Shown here piece after piece: positions 44,200 to 53,653 of a stretch of DNA of 64,000 nt. The stretch's first letter is position 1; every line of letters begins with the position of its first letter. The stretch comes from Gloeocapsopsis sp. IPPAS B-1203 (GTDB lineage Bacteria; Cyanobacteriota; Cyanobacteriia; Cyanobacteriales; Chroococcidiopsidaceae): positions 16,535-80,534 of the forward strand of contig NZ_PEIG01000022.1 in NCBI RefSeq assembly GCF_002749975.1, read 5' to 3'. Under the pieces are notes generated by a model. It was not told the origin of the DNA, made no database searches, and was given only the letters and a program-made list of their open reading frames with translations. The position numbers and the translations under genes are program-made.

Positions 44200-46137
44200 T
44201 TACACTTTAGTGCCACACTCTGGACAGAATTTGTTGGTAGTGACGTTCTTTGCACCACAATTGCTGCAATAAATAAGTTCCGCCACTGTGTCCTCCTTTG
44301 GGCGTTCCGGTAAGCCAAGCATTTGGGCATTGCTTTTACCAGGAGCAACCATTGGATAGCAATTCTCATCTCTGGTAACATGAGCATCGACTAACACCGG
44401 ACCATCATGCGCTAACATTTCGGCGATCGCATCTTGTAATTGATCGCGACTGTGAATGACTATCCCCTTAATACCATACGCTTTTGCCAGCAACTCAAAA
44501 TCTGGCATTGATGGTTCCATATTTGAAGAAGAGTAACGTTCGCCATAAAATGCTTGTTGCCACTGGCGCACCATACCTTGCCAACCATTATTAATAATGA
44601 TGGTCTTGACATTTATCCCATATTGTGCAAGTGTACCCAACTCTTGAAGATTCATCTGGAAACTTGCATCGCCACTGATACAAATCACTTGCTCGTGGGG
44701 TAACGCGACTTTTGCACCAATAGCAGCAGGTAAACCATAGCCCATAGTTCCCAATCCCGCACTTGAAATCCAGCGACGCGGACCATTTTTCAAAAATTGT
44801 GCGGACCACATTTGATGCTGACCAACATCTGTGGTGTAGTAAGCGTCTGGAGCTTGACGACCAACTTCAAAAATGACTTCTTGAGGTGCAATACTATGCT
44901 CGTGATGAGGTACGACTAATGGATAGTCTTCGCGCCAGCGGTTAATCCGATTAAGCCATTCTTGGGTTTGATTAGGTGTACCAGAAATTCGCACAGCTTG
45001 AATGCGTCGCAACAATTCCTTCAGGACATTGCGCACATCACCAACAATGGGGACATCCGGTGTGCGATTTTTACCAACTTCTGCCGGATCGATATCAACG
45101 TGAATAACTTTAGCGTGCGAGGCGAATTCGTCTAACTTCCCTGTAACGCGATCGTCAAATCTTGCACCAACACAAATTAGTAGATCGCACTCGCTTACTG
45201 CAAAATTTGCATAAGCTGTGCCGTGCATCCCCAACATTCCTAACGCTAGTGGATGGTGTTCGTCAAACGCACCAATTCCCATCAATGTTGTTGTTACGGG
45301 AATATGAAATAATTCTGCAAGTTGTTTCACCTCAGCGTGTGCATTAGCTGCGATCGCACCACCACCGACATACAATAATGGCTGTCGTGCCTGACGAATT
45401 AAGTCAATTGCTTGCACGATTTGTCGAGGGTTCCCTTTCACTGTAGGGCGATACCCTGGTAACTTGACACTTCCTGGTTCGACAGGAACATAGTCAAACT
45501 CTTCTAACCCGACATCTTTGGGAACGTCAATCAAAACAGGTCCTGGGCGTCCACTACCTGCAATATAAAATGCTTCGGCGACAATTCGCGCCATATCTTT
45601 AGGATCGCGCACGACATATGAGTGCTTAACTATTGGTAAAGTAATCCCATAAATATCAGTTTCCTGAAATGCATCCGTACCAATTGCTGCCCGCGCGACT
45701 TGCCCTGTAATAATCACCATCGGAATTGAGTCCATATGGGCTGTGGCGATTCCTGTCACTAAGTTCGTCGCCCCTGGACCTGAAGTACCAAAGCAAACTC
45801 CAACTTTCCCTGTAGCACGCGCATAGCCATCTGCTGCATGAGCTGCACCTTGTTCGTGTCTTACCAAAATGTGCTGAATTCCCCCAGCAGCTTCGGCGCG
45901 ATACAGTTCGTCGTAAATTGGCAGAATTGCCCCACCAGGATAACCAAAAATATGGGTGACACCATGACGTTTGAGACTGTCAATGAGGGCATAACCGCCT
46001 GTTGCCCGTTGTGGTGCTGTAACTGGTACTGCTGAGACTTCTGGCTTGAGCAGAGGTTCAGCTTCTAAGGATATATTGTTTGATCGCGACTCTTCATAGG
46101 GAACGCTTCGTGAACGCACTGGTAAAACCTCACGCAA
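44200..46137 (-). CDS. ilvB: Acetolactate synthase large subunit with C-terminal zinc ribbon
   Basis: 645 residues. ThDP enzyme motifs: [15 protein letters not shown], catalytic Glu in [32 protein letters not shown], and the GDASFQMN...NNGW ThDP-binding motif. It condenses pyruvate to acetolactate (or with 2-oxobutyrate) for branched-chain amino acids. The first 45 residues are a variable extension. The last 25 carry a short zinc ribbon, [19 protein letters not shown], beyond the normal end of the enzyme. The regulatory subunit ilvN is not adjacent. Confidence 0.94.
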   Translation of the reverse strand: MREVLPVRSRSVPYEESRSNNISLEAEPLLKPEVSAVPVTAPQRATGGYALIDSLKRHGVTHIFGYPGGAILPIYDELYRAEAAGGIQHILVRHEQGAAHAADGYARATGKVGVCFGTSGPGATNLVTGIATAHMDSIPMVIITGQVARAAIGTDAFQETDIYGITLPIVKHSYVVRDPKDMARIVAEAFYIAGSGRPGPVLIDVPKDVGLEEFDYVPVEPGSVKLPGYRPTVKGNPRQIVQAIDLIRQARQPLLYVGGGAIAANAHAEVKQLAELFHIPVTTTLMGIGAFDEHHPLALGMLGMHGTAYANFAVSECDLLICVGARFDDRVTGKLDEFASHAKVIHVDIDPAEVGKNRTPDVPIVGDVRNVLKELLRRIQAVRISGTPNQTQEWLNRINRWREDYPLVVPHHEHSIAPQEVIFEVGRQAPDAYYTTDVGQHQMWSAQFLKNGPRRWISSAGLGTMGYGLPAAIGAKVALPHEQVICISGDASFQMNLQELGTLAQYGINVKTIIINNGWQGMVRQWQQAFYGERYSSSNMEPSMPDFELLAKAYGIKGIVIHSRDQLQDAIAEMLAHDGPVLVDAHVTRDENCYPMVAPGKSNAQMLGLPERPKEDTVAELIYCSNCGAKNVTTNKFCPECGTKV

Positions 46138-46389
46138 TAGCTAACTTGGTCGGGTTTGCTTTTGTATTTTAAAATGCATTTTAACTCGAATTTCTATTCT
46201 AATCTTCAGTAGAATTGTTGTGTTTACATATTAGAAAAAATACTTGTAAATAAAAATAAATATTTCTTCTCACATTTATATCGATAGACAGAACACGCAA
46301 GATTTGATCAAACCAAAATTTTATTATCCTTCTTTCTTCTCGACTCCTCTAGCATTGCACCACGCAAATACCTTGAAAGCACAACAAGC

Positions 46390-47649
46390 TCACAAAGCAT
46401 CTCGCAACACGCGGCGAGTATTTTTCCAAGCCCAAAACCCAACAATAATCACAAAAAGACTCATACCCAAAAGCACAGTGCGCAAACCTAAGGCATCTGC
46501 CAAAGGTCCTGTAATTGCTAGTGGCAAACTTAAGGCAATATTGACTGCATTGTTTTGAAACCCAAACACTTTACCATGCATTTCTGGAGGAGTTTGCTGT
46601 TGAATTAATGTTTGCATTGGGACGCCAATCAATGATGCACCTAAGCCGAGCAAAGCACTCAATCCCAATCCTAGCGGCAAATTACTTATAAAAGTAAATA
46701 CAGCAAGAACAAATGCCATACTTAAGAATCCATACAAAGGCAAAGGTTTATGGTGAAAGCGATCGCCCCAGTGTCCTAAAATTCCAGCACCCAAAGCCAT
46801 CCCTACACCAGAAGCAGCCAATAAAAAACCAAATTGTGTTTCTCTTAAACCAATTTCTGCAGCAAGTTCAATTGTTAACACTGTTAATGCAGCAAATACC
46901 GAATATAAAAGTGTTAATTGCAACATGGCATTCCATATTAAGCGATTGCGTTGCAGATAGCGTAAGCCTGCTTTAAAGTCACTCCAAGGGTGAACTGTTG
47001 TTACCTTAATGTCCTGAGATTTTTTTTCTCTAATGGTGACAAGTTGCATAATGACACCAGAAAGTAAATACAAGCTACCAACTAACAATTCTCTACCATA
47101 TTCAATGCGCCAGTTACGAGCCAAACTCAACAAAGGTTCTCCGACAGCAAACCCCACAATTAAAGCTCCCATTGTCGTTGTTGCAAATAAAGCATTTGCC
47201 GCCATGAGATTCTCGCGCCTCACCAATAGCGGGATAACAGCTTGCTCTGCTGGTGCAAAAAACTGCGTCACTGTGGAGATAACGAACGTTAAAATTAATA
47301 AAATCGAAAACTCCCTTGGCAACCAAGGAATGGAAATTGTGAGAATGCCACGAATTATGTCTGCTGCAACCAAGACAGGTTTTTTGCGGTAGCGATCGAC
47401 AAAAATTCCACCAGCCGAGCCAAAGAAAATTGCTGGTAGTGTGAAAGCAAGCATGAGTGTCGATCGCATCGAGTTTTCCATACCTGGTGTCGTCTGATAA
47501 TTGCCCAAAAGTGCAATCAGCAAAACAAAGAAAACTTTATCGGCAATTTGAGAGAATATCTGCCCAATCCACATCAACATAAAAGGTTGATTTTTGAGTA
47601 AGGCGCGGAATCCTCTACCAAAATTGGGTGGTTCTTCAACAGGAAACAT
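46390..47649 (-). CDS. MFS transporter (drug/enterobactin exporter-like)
   Basis: 419 residues with 12 predicted helices. The loop GSAGGIFVDRYRKKPVLVAA between TM2 and TM3 is the MFS motif A variant, and GHWGDRFHHKPLPLYG repeats it in the second half. The FLLAASGVGMALGAGILGHW region and the VIPLLVRRENLMAANAL segment match the MFS_3/EntS-like group of cyanobacterial exporters. The substrate is unknown. An STRR sits just upstream of its start. Confidence 0.88.
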   Translation of the reverse strand: MFPVEEPPNFGRGFRALLKNQPFMLMWIGQIFSQIADKVFFVLLIALLGNYQTTPGMENSMRSTLMLAFTLPAIFFGSAGGIFVDRYRKKPVLVAADIIRGILTISIPWLPREFSILLILTFVISTVTQFFAPAEQAVIPLLVRRENLMAANALFATTTMGALIVGFAVGEPLLSLARNWRIEYGRELLVGSLYLLSGVIMQLVTIREKKSQDIKVTTVHPWSDFKAGLRYLQRNRLIWNAMLQLTLLYSVFAALTVLTIELAAEIGLRETQFGFLLAASGVGMALGAGILGHWGDRFHHKPLPLYGFLSMAFVLAVFTFISNLPLGLGLSALLGLGASLIGVPMQTLIQQQTPPEMHGKVFGFQNNAVNIALSLPLAITGPLADALGLRTVLLGMSLFVIIVGFWAWKNTRRVLRDAL

Positions 47650-47653
47650 AAAA

Positions 47654-47688
47654 TTAGTGATGAGTGGCTAGTGGCTAGTGATTAGTTA
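47654..47688. repeat. Heptanucleotide short tandem repeat (STRR)
   Basis: TTAGTGA, TGAGTGG, CTAGTGG, CTAGTGA, TTAGTTA: five 7-mers filling the gap between the MFS gene start and the end of the gene upstream. Confidence 0.85.
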
Positions 47689-48255
47689 TAGCAATTTCTC
47701 CTCTACTGCCTTTACCTCTCCATATTGCTCTAACAGCATAATCAAAAATTCAGCAGCAGTTAGGTACGCTAATGTTTGTGAGTCTTTTACGTAGTAGCCG
47801 GAAACACTTTGCGGCGATCGCCATAGTGTTAAATGATCGACAGCAGGTTCAGCATAGAAATTATGACTACCACTTCCCAGCATGACAGAACTCCAATGAG
47901 TAAAGTAATCATGACTGAGGCGATGTAGGGGAAAGTTGCCAAAAAGCGGAACTCCCCAACCATCGATTGCAATCAAAGCTAAAACCTGTCCTCCCAAGCT
48001 TTGCCACGTATTTGCAGATGAAACTGCGCCTACTACTCCTGCACTAAATGCAATAAAGACGACTGGCGATCGCCGCTGTGGATTACCAAGCTGTGCTTGC
48101 AAAAACTGTAAAAGATGAACTGGTGAAAGTACCTCATAGTCGTGATTAGGAAAAATCAGGAAATTGTAAGTATGGCTTGCAGTTGCATTTATGCCTTGAA
48201 CAAATTCTTGTGTGAGATGAGGTGGATGGATACCTGGGCAAATAACAATGTGCAT
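47686..48255 (-). CDS. Cyanobacterial alpha/beta-hydrolase-like protein
   Basis: 189 residues, no signal peptide. The plan is that of a compact alpha/beta hydrolase: MHIVICPGIHPPHLTQEFV at the start, nucleophile-like FIAFSAGVVGAVSS (Ser near residue 72), an aspartate strand ALIAIDGWGVPLFG, and a candidate His in EPAVDHLTLWRSP. It resembles conserved cyanobacterial proteins of unknown function; the catalytic role is inferred from the elbow only. It is upstream of the MFS exporter on the same strand with 36 bp between, so they may form an operon. Confidence 0.7.
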   Translation of the reverse strand: MHIVICPGIHPPHLTQEFVQGINATASHTYNFLIFPNHDYEVLSPVHLLQFLQAQLGNPQRRSPVVFIAFSAGVVGAVSSANTWQSLGGQVLALIAIDGWGVPLFGNFPLHRLSHDYFTHWSSVMLGSGSHNFYAEPAVDHLTLWRSPQSVSGYYVKDSQTLAYLTAAEFLIMLLEQYGEVKAVEEKLL

Positions 48256-48372
48256 CAGTCTTTAGAAAGAGAAATTATAAAATTTCCGTAAACTTACTCT
48301 GGTTAATCTAGGCAGTCTTAACTCAAACTTTAATAACGGAATGACAACGAGTTATATGTTAGTGGAGTAAAG

Positions 48373-49773
48373 ATGGACACAGCTATGAGCCAAAGGCTAA
48401 ACAATGCCGATAGTTCATTACAAAATACCATTGATACTCCATTAACAGACGAGGTTGCCAGGCTACAAACACTTGATCAGTGTCACATTCTTGATACTGA
48501 TCCCGAAAAAACTTTTGATGAACTTACTACCTTAGCTGCGTATATTTGTCAGACACCTATTGCCTACATTAGCTTTGTTGACGCACAACGCTTATGGTTC
48601 AAATCGAAAGTTGGAATTGCAACAACAGAAACTCCACGCCAAAGTTCCTTTTGTACTTATACTGTTAATCAATCAGATGTTTTTATCATTCCAGATACAG
48701 TAGGTGACGAACGCTTTGCTACCCATCCAATGGTTAGTTCGGAACCTTTTATTCGTTTTTATACTGGTGTACCTCTAATAACAGTTGAAGGTCATCATTT
48801 GGGTGCATTGTGTATTATGGATTATGTTCCACGAGAACTCACTTTAGCCCAAGTGGATGCATTACAAAAACTTGCCCATCAGGTAATTCAATTGATTGAG
48901 TTACGCCGTAATTTAGGAAATTTAGCAAAACCTAATCAGCACAAAAAAACAGAGAAACAAGGTAAATATTTTCTCAGAGATGTGGCAGCAGGATTTGGAG
49001 TAGCTTCGCTAGTTTTGCTGATTGTTGGCACTATTTCCTACCAAAATCTTAATAGGCTAATTAGTACTCATACTCAAGCAACAAACTCCCATGAGGTATT
49101 AAAAAAACTGGAAGATGTGGTTTCTCAAATAAAAGATGTAGAAACTGGACAGCGTGGTTATGTCATTACTGGTAAAGAAAATTATTTAGAACCATATAAT
49201 ATAGCTACTTCTTCTATTGAACAAAAACTCGAAGAATTGAGATACTTTATGGGTTCTGACCCAAAGTATCAGCAACAACTAGACAAACTTGAGTCACTGA
49301 TTCAGCAAAGAATTGCTGTCAGTCAATATGTGATTGATACGCGAAAAAAGTTTGGTTTTGAAACTGCAAAACAATTAGTATTAGCAGGTAGAGGTAAATA
49401 TCTCATGGAGCAAATCCGCAAAACGGTGCGTGAGATTGAACAAAAAGAAGATGCTATCTTTCAGGAGCGATCGCTACAAGCTCAAGAAAATGCTCACTTT
49501 GCTGTTTCTACTTTTACTGCTGGTATTTTACTCAATCTTGGTTTATTTTCAGCAGTTTACTACCTGACATATCGAGAGATTAAACAACGCAAGCGAACTG
49601 AAGTCATACTCGAACAAGAACGCGACTTTACATCAGCAGTGCTGAATACAAGTAGTGCTTTAGTATTTGTTACTGATACTCAAGGGAGAATCGTTCGTTT
49701 TAATCAAGCTTGTGAAACACTCACTGGCTACTCTTTTAGTGACGTCAGAGGTAAAATTTTTGGGATTTATTGA
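48373..49773 (+). CDS. N-terminal part of a split GAF-CHASE3-PAS sensor
   Basis: 466 residues. GAF-type domain at about 30-170 (ARLQTLDQCHILDTDPEKTF, FCTYTVNQSDVFIIPDTVGD, YTGVPLITVEGHHLGALCIM), then a membrane helix (GFGVASLVLLIVGTISY), a periplasmic CHASE3 domain (VSQIKDVETGQRGYVITG), a second helix (about 375-395) and the first half of a PAS domain that stops at DVRGKIFGIY. The PAS continues in the next frame. Adding one T to the five-T run at 49756-49760 would restore a single protein of about 1147 residues with FWDLLIPKED at the joint. As read, this half lacks any output domain. Confidence 0.83.
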   Translation: MDTAMSQRLNNADSSLQNTIDTPLTDEVARLQTLDQCHILDTDPEKTFDELTTLAAYICQTPIAYISFVDAQRLWFKSKVGIATTETPRQSSFCTYTVNQSDVFIIPDTVGDERFATHPMVSSEPFIRFYTGVPLITVEGHHLGALCIMDYVPRELTLAQVDALQKLAHQVIQLIELRRNLGNLAKPNQHKKTEKQGKYFLRDVAAGFGVASLVLLIVGTISYQNLNRLISTHTQATNSHEVLKKLEDVVSQIKDVETGQRGYVITGKENYLEPYNIATSSIEQKLEELRYFMGSDPKYQQQLDKLESLIQQRIAVSQYVIDTRKKFGFETAKQLVLAGRGKYLMEQIRKTVREIEQKEDAIFQERSLQAQENAHFAVSTFTAGILLNLGLFSAVYYLTYREIKQRKRTEVILEQERDFTSAVLNTSSALVFVTDTQGRIVRFNQACETLTGYSFSDVRGKIFGIY

Positions 49774-51815
49774 TTCCAAAAGAAGATATAGTGCAAGTCA
49801 AAATGCTCTTTCATCAACTTCAAACAAGTTTGTCACATCAACATGAGAATTACTGGCTAACAAAAAATAGCGATCGCCGCTTAATTGCTTGGTCAAATAC
49901 GGCACTACTTGGAGCAGACGAAGCTGTTGAATATTTCATCAGTACTGGTATTGACATCACTGAGGAAAAGCAAGTCAAAGAAGCTTTACAACAAACAAAC
50001 ACGCTTCAATTAGCAATTTTGAATAGTACAAGCTATATGGTTATTTCTACTGATATAGATGGTAATATTTGTACTTTTAATCATGCTGCCCAAAAATTAC
50101 TAGGTTACTCGGCTGAAGAAGTTGTTGGCAAAACAACACCAGTCATTTTTCACGCTCTTCGAGAAGTCGTGCAACGAGCACAAGTGTTATCATCTCAGGG
50201 AATAGATATTACTCCTGGATTTGACGTCTTTGTTGCCCAAGTGCGGCGGGGAGAAATCGACGAGCAAGAATGGACTTATATCCGTAAAGACGGTAGTCGC
50301 TTTCCCATACTTTTATCAATCACAGCTTTACGCGATGTTGATGGCAACATCACTGGATTTCTCGGAATTGGTAGCGATATTAGCGATCGCAAGCAGACAA
50401 TAGAAGCATTACGTACAAGCGAAGCTAGACTTAATCTAACATTAGAAGCTGCTCAGATGGGCACTTGGAACTGGGATATGCTCACTCACGAAGTGACTTT
50501 TTCCGAACGACTAGGGTTTATCTTTGGGTTTCCTCCAGGTACTCATCAAGCAACTTTCCAAAATTTCATCAATATTATCCATCCTGAAGATCGCATAGCT
50601 GTTGAGCAAAGTATTACTCGTGCAGTTGAGGGAGGAGTGAATTACAATGTCGAGTTTCGCATTTTTTGGTCTGATGGTAGTTTGCATTGGATAGGTAGCC
50701 AAGGTCAAGTTTACTATGACAATGGTCAAGCAATACGTTTAGTGGGAGTATCAATGGATATTACTAAACGCAAGCACACTGAACAAGCACTACAGCAAGC
50801 TAACGTCAAGTTAACTGATTGGGTGGGTGAATTAGAAGAGCGTAACCGCGAAATTACTTTTCTAGGCGAAATGAGCGAGATTTTGCAAGCTTGCCACACT
50901 GTAGAAGAAGCTTACAAAGTTTTACCAAGTTTAATACAACCTTTATTTCCACAGATTTCCGGCGGCATCTTTCTGATTAATGCTTCTAGGAATATGGTAG
51001 AAGCAGTTGCAACATGGGGTACATCTATCAGCCAGACACTCTTTAAATCTGATGATTGTTGGGCACTGCGGCGCGGTAGGGTACACTGCATGGATACGCA
51101 CACAGGTTTAGTTTGTCAGCATCTTGAGCATGCGCCTTCAAGTACAGCATATCTATGCGTACCCATGATGGCACAAGGTGAAGCCCTCGGACTACTACAC
51201 TTAAGTTCTCCAGAATTAGCATTAACTCAAGGAAAAAAACAGCTAGCAATTACAGTTGCAGAGCAGATTAGTTGGGCATTAGCTAACTTAAAATTGCGAG
51301 AGAAGCTGCAAAATCACAGCATTCGCGATGCACTCACAAATTTATTCAATCGCCGTTATATGGAAGAATCGTTAGAACGCGAACTGTTTCGGTGCGATCG
51401 CAAACAGCAACCTTTAGGAGTCATTATGATCGACGTCGATCATTTTAAACGCTTTAATGACACCTTCGGTCACGAAGCCGGCGATGCTATTTTACGTGAA
51501 ATTGGGCTATTTTTGCAAAGCAATATTCGCAAATCGGATATCGCTTGTCGCTATGGTGGTGAAGAGTTAACGCTAATTTTACCCGAATCTACTTTAGAGA
51601 CTATTCAACAACGTGCCGAGCAAATCCGTGAGGGTGTGAAGCATTTACGCATTCAACATCGCCAGCAGTTATTAGGTGCAGTTACCCTTTCACTGGGAAT
51701 TGCTTGTTTTCCTCAACACGGCTCAACTCCTACAACCTTAATTCAAGCAGCAGATGCAGCACTGTACTGTGCTAAAACCTCAGGGCGCGATCGCGTATCA
51801 ATAGCTGAATCATAA
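49770..51815 (+). CDS. C-terminal part of a split sensor: PAS-PAS-PAS-GAF-GGDEF diguanylate cyclase
   Basis: 681 codons from a TTG overlapping the previous stop. It starts in mid-PAS (HENYWLTKNSDRRLIAWSNT), followed by PAS domains at about 75-205 and 215-330 with PAC motifs (FRIFWSDGSLHWIGSQGQVY), a GAF-like domain (about 360-505) and a GGDEF domain (about 515-680). The GGDEF active loop is CRYGGEELTLILPE, an active-type GGEEL variant, with DVDHFKRFNDTFGHEAGD for GTP/metal binding. It would synthesise c-di-GMP. The natural product is probably the full fusion with the upstream GAF-CHASE3 half; an independent start would need the TTG, which has no good ribosome-binding site. Confidence 0.83.
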   Translation: MIPKEDIVQVKMLFHQLQTSLSHQHENYWLTKNSDRRLIAWSNTALLGADEAVEYFISTGIDITEEKQVKEALQQTNTLQLAILNSTSYMVISTDIDGNICTFNHAAQKLLGYSAEEVVGKTTPVIFHALREVVQRAQVLSSQGIDITPGFDVFVAQVRRGEIDEQEWTYIRKDGSRFPILLSITALRDVDGNITGFLGIGSDISDRKQTIEALRTSEARLNLTLEAAQMGTWNWDMLTHEVTFSERLGFIFGFPPGTHQATFQNFINIIHPEDRIAVEQSITRAVEGGVNYNVEFRIFWSDGSLHWIGSQGQVYYDNGQAIRLVGVSMDITKRKHTEQALQQANVKLTDWVGELEERNREITFLGEMSEILQACHTVEEAYKVLPSLIQPLFPQISGGIFLINASRNMVEAVATWGTSISQTLFKSDDCWALRRGRVHCMDTHTGLVCQHLEHAPSSTAYLCVPMMAQGEALGLLHLSSPELALTQGKKQLAITVAEQISWALANLKLREKLQNHSIRDALTNLFNRRYMEESLERELFRCDRKQQPLGVIMIDVDHFKRFNDTFGHEAGDAILREIGLFLQSNIRKSDIACRYGGEELTLILPESTLETIQQRAEQIREGVKHLRIQHRQQLLGAVTLSLGIACFPQHGSTPTTLIQAADAALYCAKTSGRDRVSIAES

Positions 51816-51869
51816 CAAGGCGGGATACCTACTTTAGACTTTGTAGCATTAGTTAAATTCACATCTTGC

Positions 51870-51975
51870 ACTTAGCGGTTGAAACCGCAGCTAATCAGGT
51901 TACAAACACCTCGATTTTTTATTATCCGTGCCGGCGGAAAGAGTTTGTATAGCCGCGAATTCCATTCGCAAGGTT
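51870..51975. repeat. Two dispersed hairpin repeats upstream of the urt promoter
   Basis: TAGCGGTTGAAACCGCAGCTA (51873-51892) and TATAGCCGCGAATTCCATTC with GCAAGG (51948-51972) both match hairpin units widely scattered in cyanobacterial genomes. They fill the space after the GGDEF gene and might terminate its transcript. Confidence 0.6.
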
Positions 51976-52154
51976 TGGTGCAAGATATGACTACGTACTA
52001 ACGTTTGCCGATCAATAAGATTAGTAACAGTATCAATTGATTGACAAGCTGATATAGCTTTCTAAAAAAGCAACTCTCGTAGTCTCAAGAGATTATGACG
52101 TTACTGATTTGTCATGTTTTCCTCATACTGAGGTCGCTCGGACACCAATAAATA

Positions 52155-52196
52155 GTATTTCTGTATACAAAAAACAAGCAGATATCACTTTAAGAT
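52155..52196 (+). promoter_or_regulatory. NtcA-activated promoter of the urt operon
   Basis: GTA-TTTCTGTA-TAC at 52155-52168 fits the NtcA consensus GTA-N8-TAC exactly. TAAGAT (52191-52196) fits the -10 form TA-N3-T, and the gap of 22 bp between the two is the canonical class II NtcA spacing. The transcript would start near 52203, giving a leader of about 60 nt. Nitrogen limitation (2-oxoglutarate with NtcA) should therefore induce urea uptake. Confidence 0.87.
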
Positions 52197-52265
52197 AACA
52201 AACTTGTCTCTAGATAGATGCAACTCCTCAGTATTACTAGTCCGTGGCAGGAGAACGGTCACAAA

Positions 52266-53588
52266 ATGATAAACAAGTTTAATAGACGTAAATTTCTTGT
52301 ATATGGTTCGGCAACATTTGGGACAAGCCTATTGCTGAAAGCTTGTGCAAATGATGAAACAACGACTACTACCAGTGCCACAAATGCTTCATCACCGACG
52401 GCTACTGGCGCTAGTGGTGGCGGAGACACTATCAGAGTAGGTATTTTACACTCGCTGAGTGGCACTATGGCAATTAGCGAGCAAAGCGTTGTTGATGCCG
52501 AACAGTTAGCAATTGAGGAAATCAATAATGCTGGTGGTGTACTAGGCAAAAGAATTGAAGCGATCGTTGAAGATGGAGCTTCAAATTGGGATACTTTTAG
52601 AGAAAAAGCCACAAAATTAATTGACCAAGATCGAGTTGTGGCTGTATTTGGTTGTTGGACTTCTGCAAGTCGTAAGAATGTCTTACCTGTTTTTGAACAA
52701 AAAGATCACATGCTCTGGTATCCAGTGCAGTATGAAGGGCAAGAATGTTCTCGCAATATCTTTTACACAGGAGCAGCACCAAATCAACAAATCGAACCAT
52801 CTGTAGATTGGTTACTCCAAAACAAAGGCACCGATTTCTTTTTAGTCGGTTCTGATTATGTTTTCCCCCGCACTGCAAACACAATCATCAAAGCGCAAGT
52901 TGCCGAAAAAGGTGGCAGAGTTCTCGGAGAAGATTACTTACCATTAGGCAATACCGAAGTTACACCAATTATCACCAAAATTAGACAAGCTTTACCCAAT
53001 GGCGGTGTCATTTACAACACTTTGAATGGCGATAGTAATGTAGCATTCTTTAAACAACTACAAGGTGCAGGCTTGACCCCAGATCGCTATCCTTCAATGT
53101 CAGTCAGTATTGCAGAAGAAGAAGTCCGCGCTATCGGTGCTGACTATCTTGAAGGACATTATGCCGCGTGGAACTACTTCCAAACAGTAGAAACTCCAGA
53201 AAATCAAAGATTTGTCCAAGCTTTTAGACAAAAGTACGGACAAGATCGCGTCACTAACGATCCGATGGAAGCTGCTTACATTGCAGTTTACTTGTGGAAG
53301 CAAGCTGTCGAAAAAGCAGGAACAGCAGAAGATTTAGCAAAAGTCCGCGCCGCTGCTTATGGGCAAACGCTAAATGCTCCTGAGGGTACAGTCACAATGC
53401 AACCGAACCATCATATTTCCAAAGTTGTCCGTATTGGTCAAGTCAGAAGTGATGGCATGTTTGAGATTGTTAACTCTACTGATTCAGCTGTCGAGCCTAT
53501 TCCTTGGAATCAATTTGTGAAGGAAACCAAGGGTTATGCCTGTGATTGGTCTGATCCTAATAAAGGTGGCAGATTCAAAGCTGCTTAG
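52266..53588 (+). CDS. urtA: Urea ABC transporter, substrate-binding protein UrtA
   Basis: 440 residues from the ATG at 52266 (AGGAG about 11 nt upstream; an in-frame ATG at 52218 would spoil the signal peptide). The N-terminus is a twin-arginine-like leader NRRKFLVYGSATFGTSLLLK with a Cys (KAC) as lipidation site. The mature part is a type I periplasmic binding protein: RVGILHSLSGTMAISEQSV, VFGCWTSASRKNVLPVFEQ, LWYPVQYEGQECSRNIFYTG, all diagnostic of UrtA. It captures urea in the periplasm and delivers it to UrtBC. It is the first gene of urtABCDE behind an NtcA box. Confidence 0.95.
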   Translation: MINKFNRRKFLVYGSATFGTSLLLKACANDETTTTTSATNASSPTATGASGGGDTIRVGILHSLSGTMAISEQSVVDAEQLAIEEINNAGGVLGKRIEAIVEDGASNWDTFREKATKLIDQDRVVAVFGCWTSASRKNVLPVFEQKDHMLWYPVQYEGQECSRNIFYTGAAPNQQIEPSVDWLLQNKGTDFFLVGSDYVFPRTANTIIKAQVAEKGGRVLGEDYLPLGNTEVTPIITKIRQALPNGGVIYNTLNGDSNVAFFKQLQGAGLTPDRYPSMSVSIAEEEVRAIGADYLEGHYAAWNYFQTVETPENQRFVQAFRQKYGQDRVTNDPMEAAYIAVYLWKQAVEKAGTAEDLAKVRAAAYGQTLNAPEGTVTMQPNHHISKVVRIGQVRSDGMFEIVNSTDSAVEPIPWNQFVKETKGYACDWSDPNKGGRFKAA

Positions 53589-53613
53589 AAGCTAGAGGCT
53601 AGGGACTAGAGGC
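53586..53613. repeat. Heptanucleotide short tandem repeat (STRR)
   Basis: TAGAAGC, TAGAGGC, TAGGGAC, TAGAGGC directly at the urtA stop codon, in the 65-bp gap before urtB. Confidence 0.8.
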
Positions 53614-53653
53614 TTTCAGTCTTTGGTTCCTAGTTTGTTTTAGGAGGCAAAGC

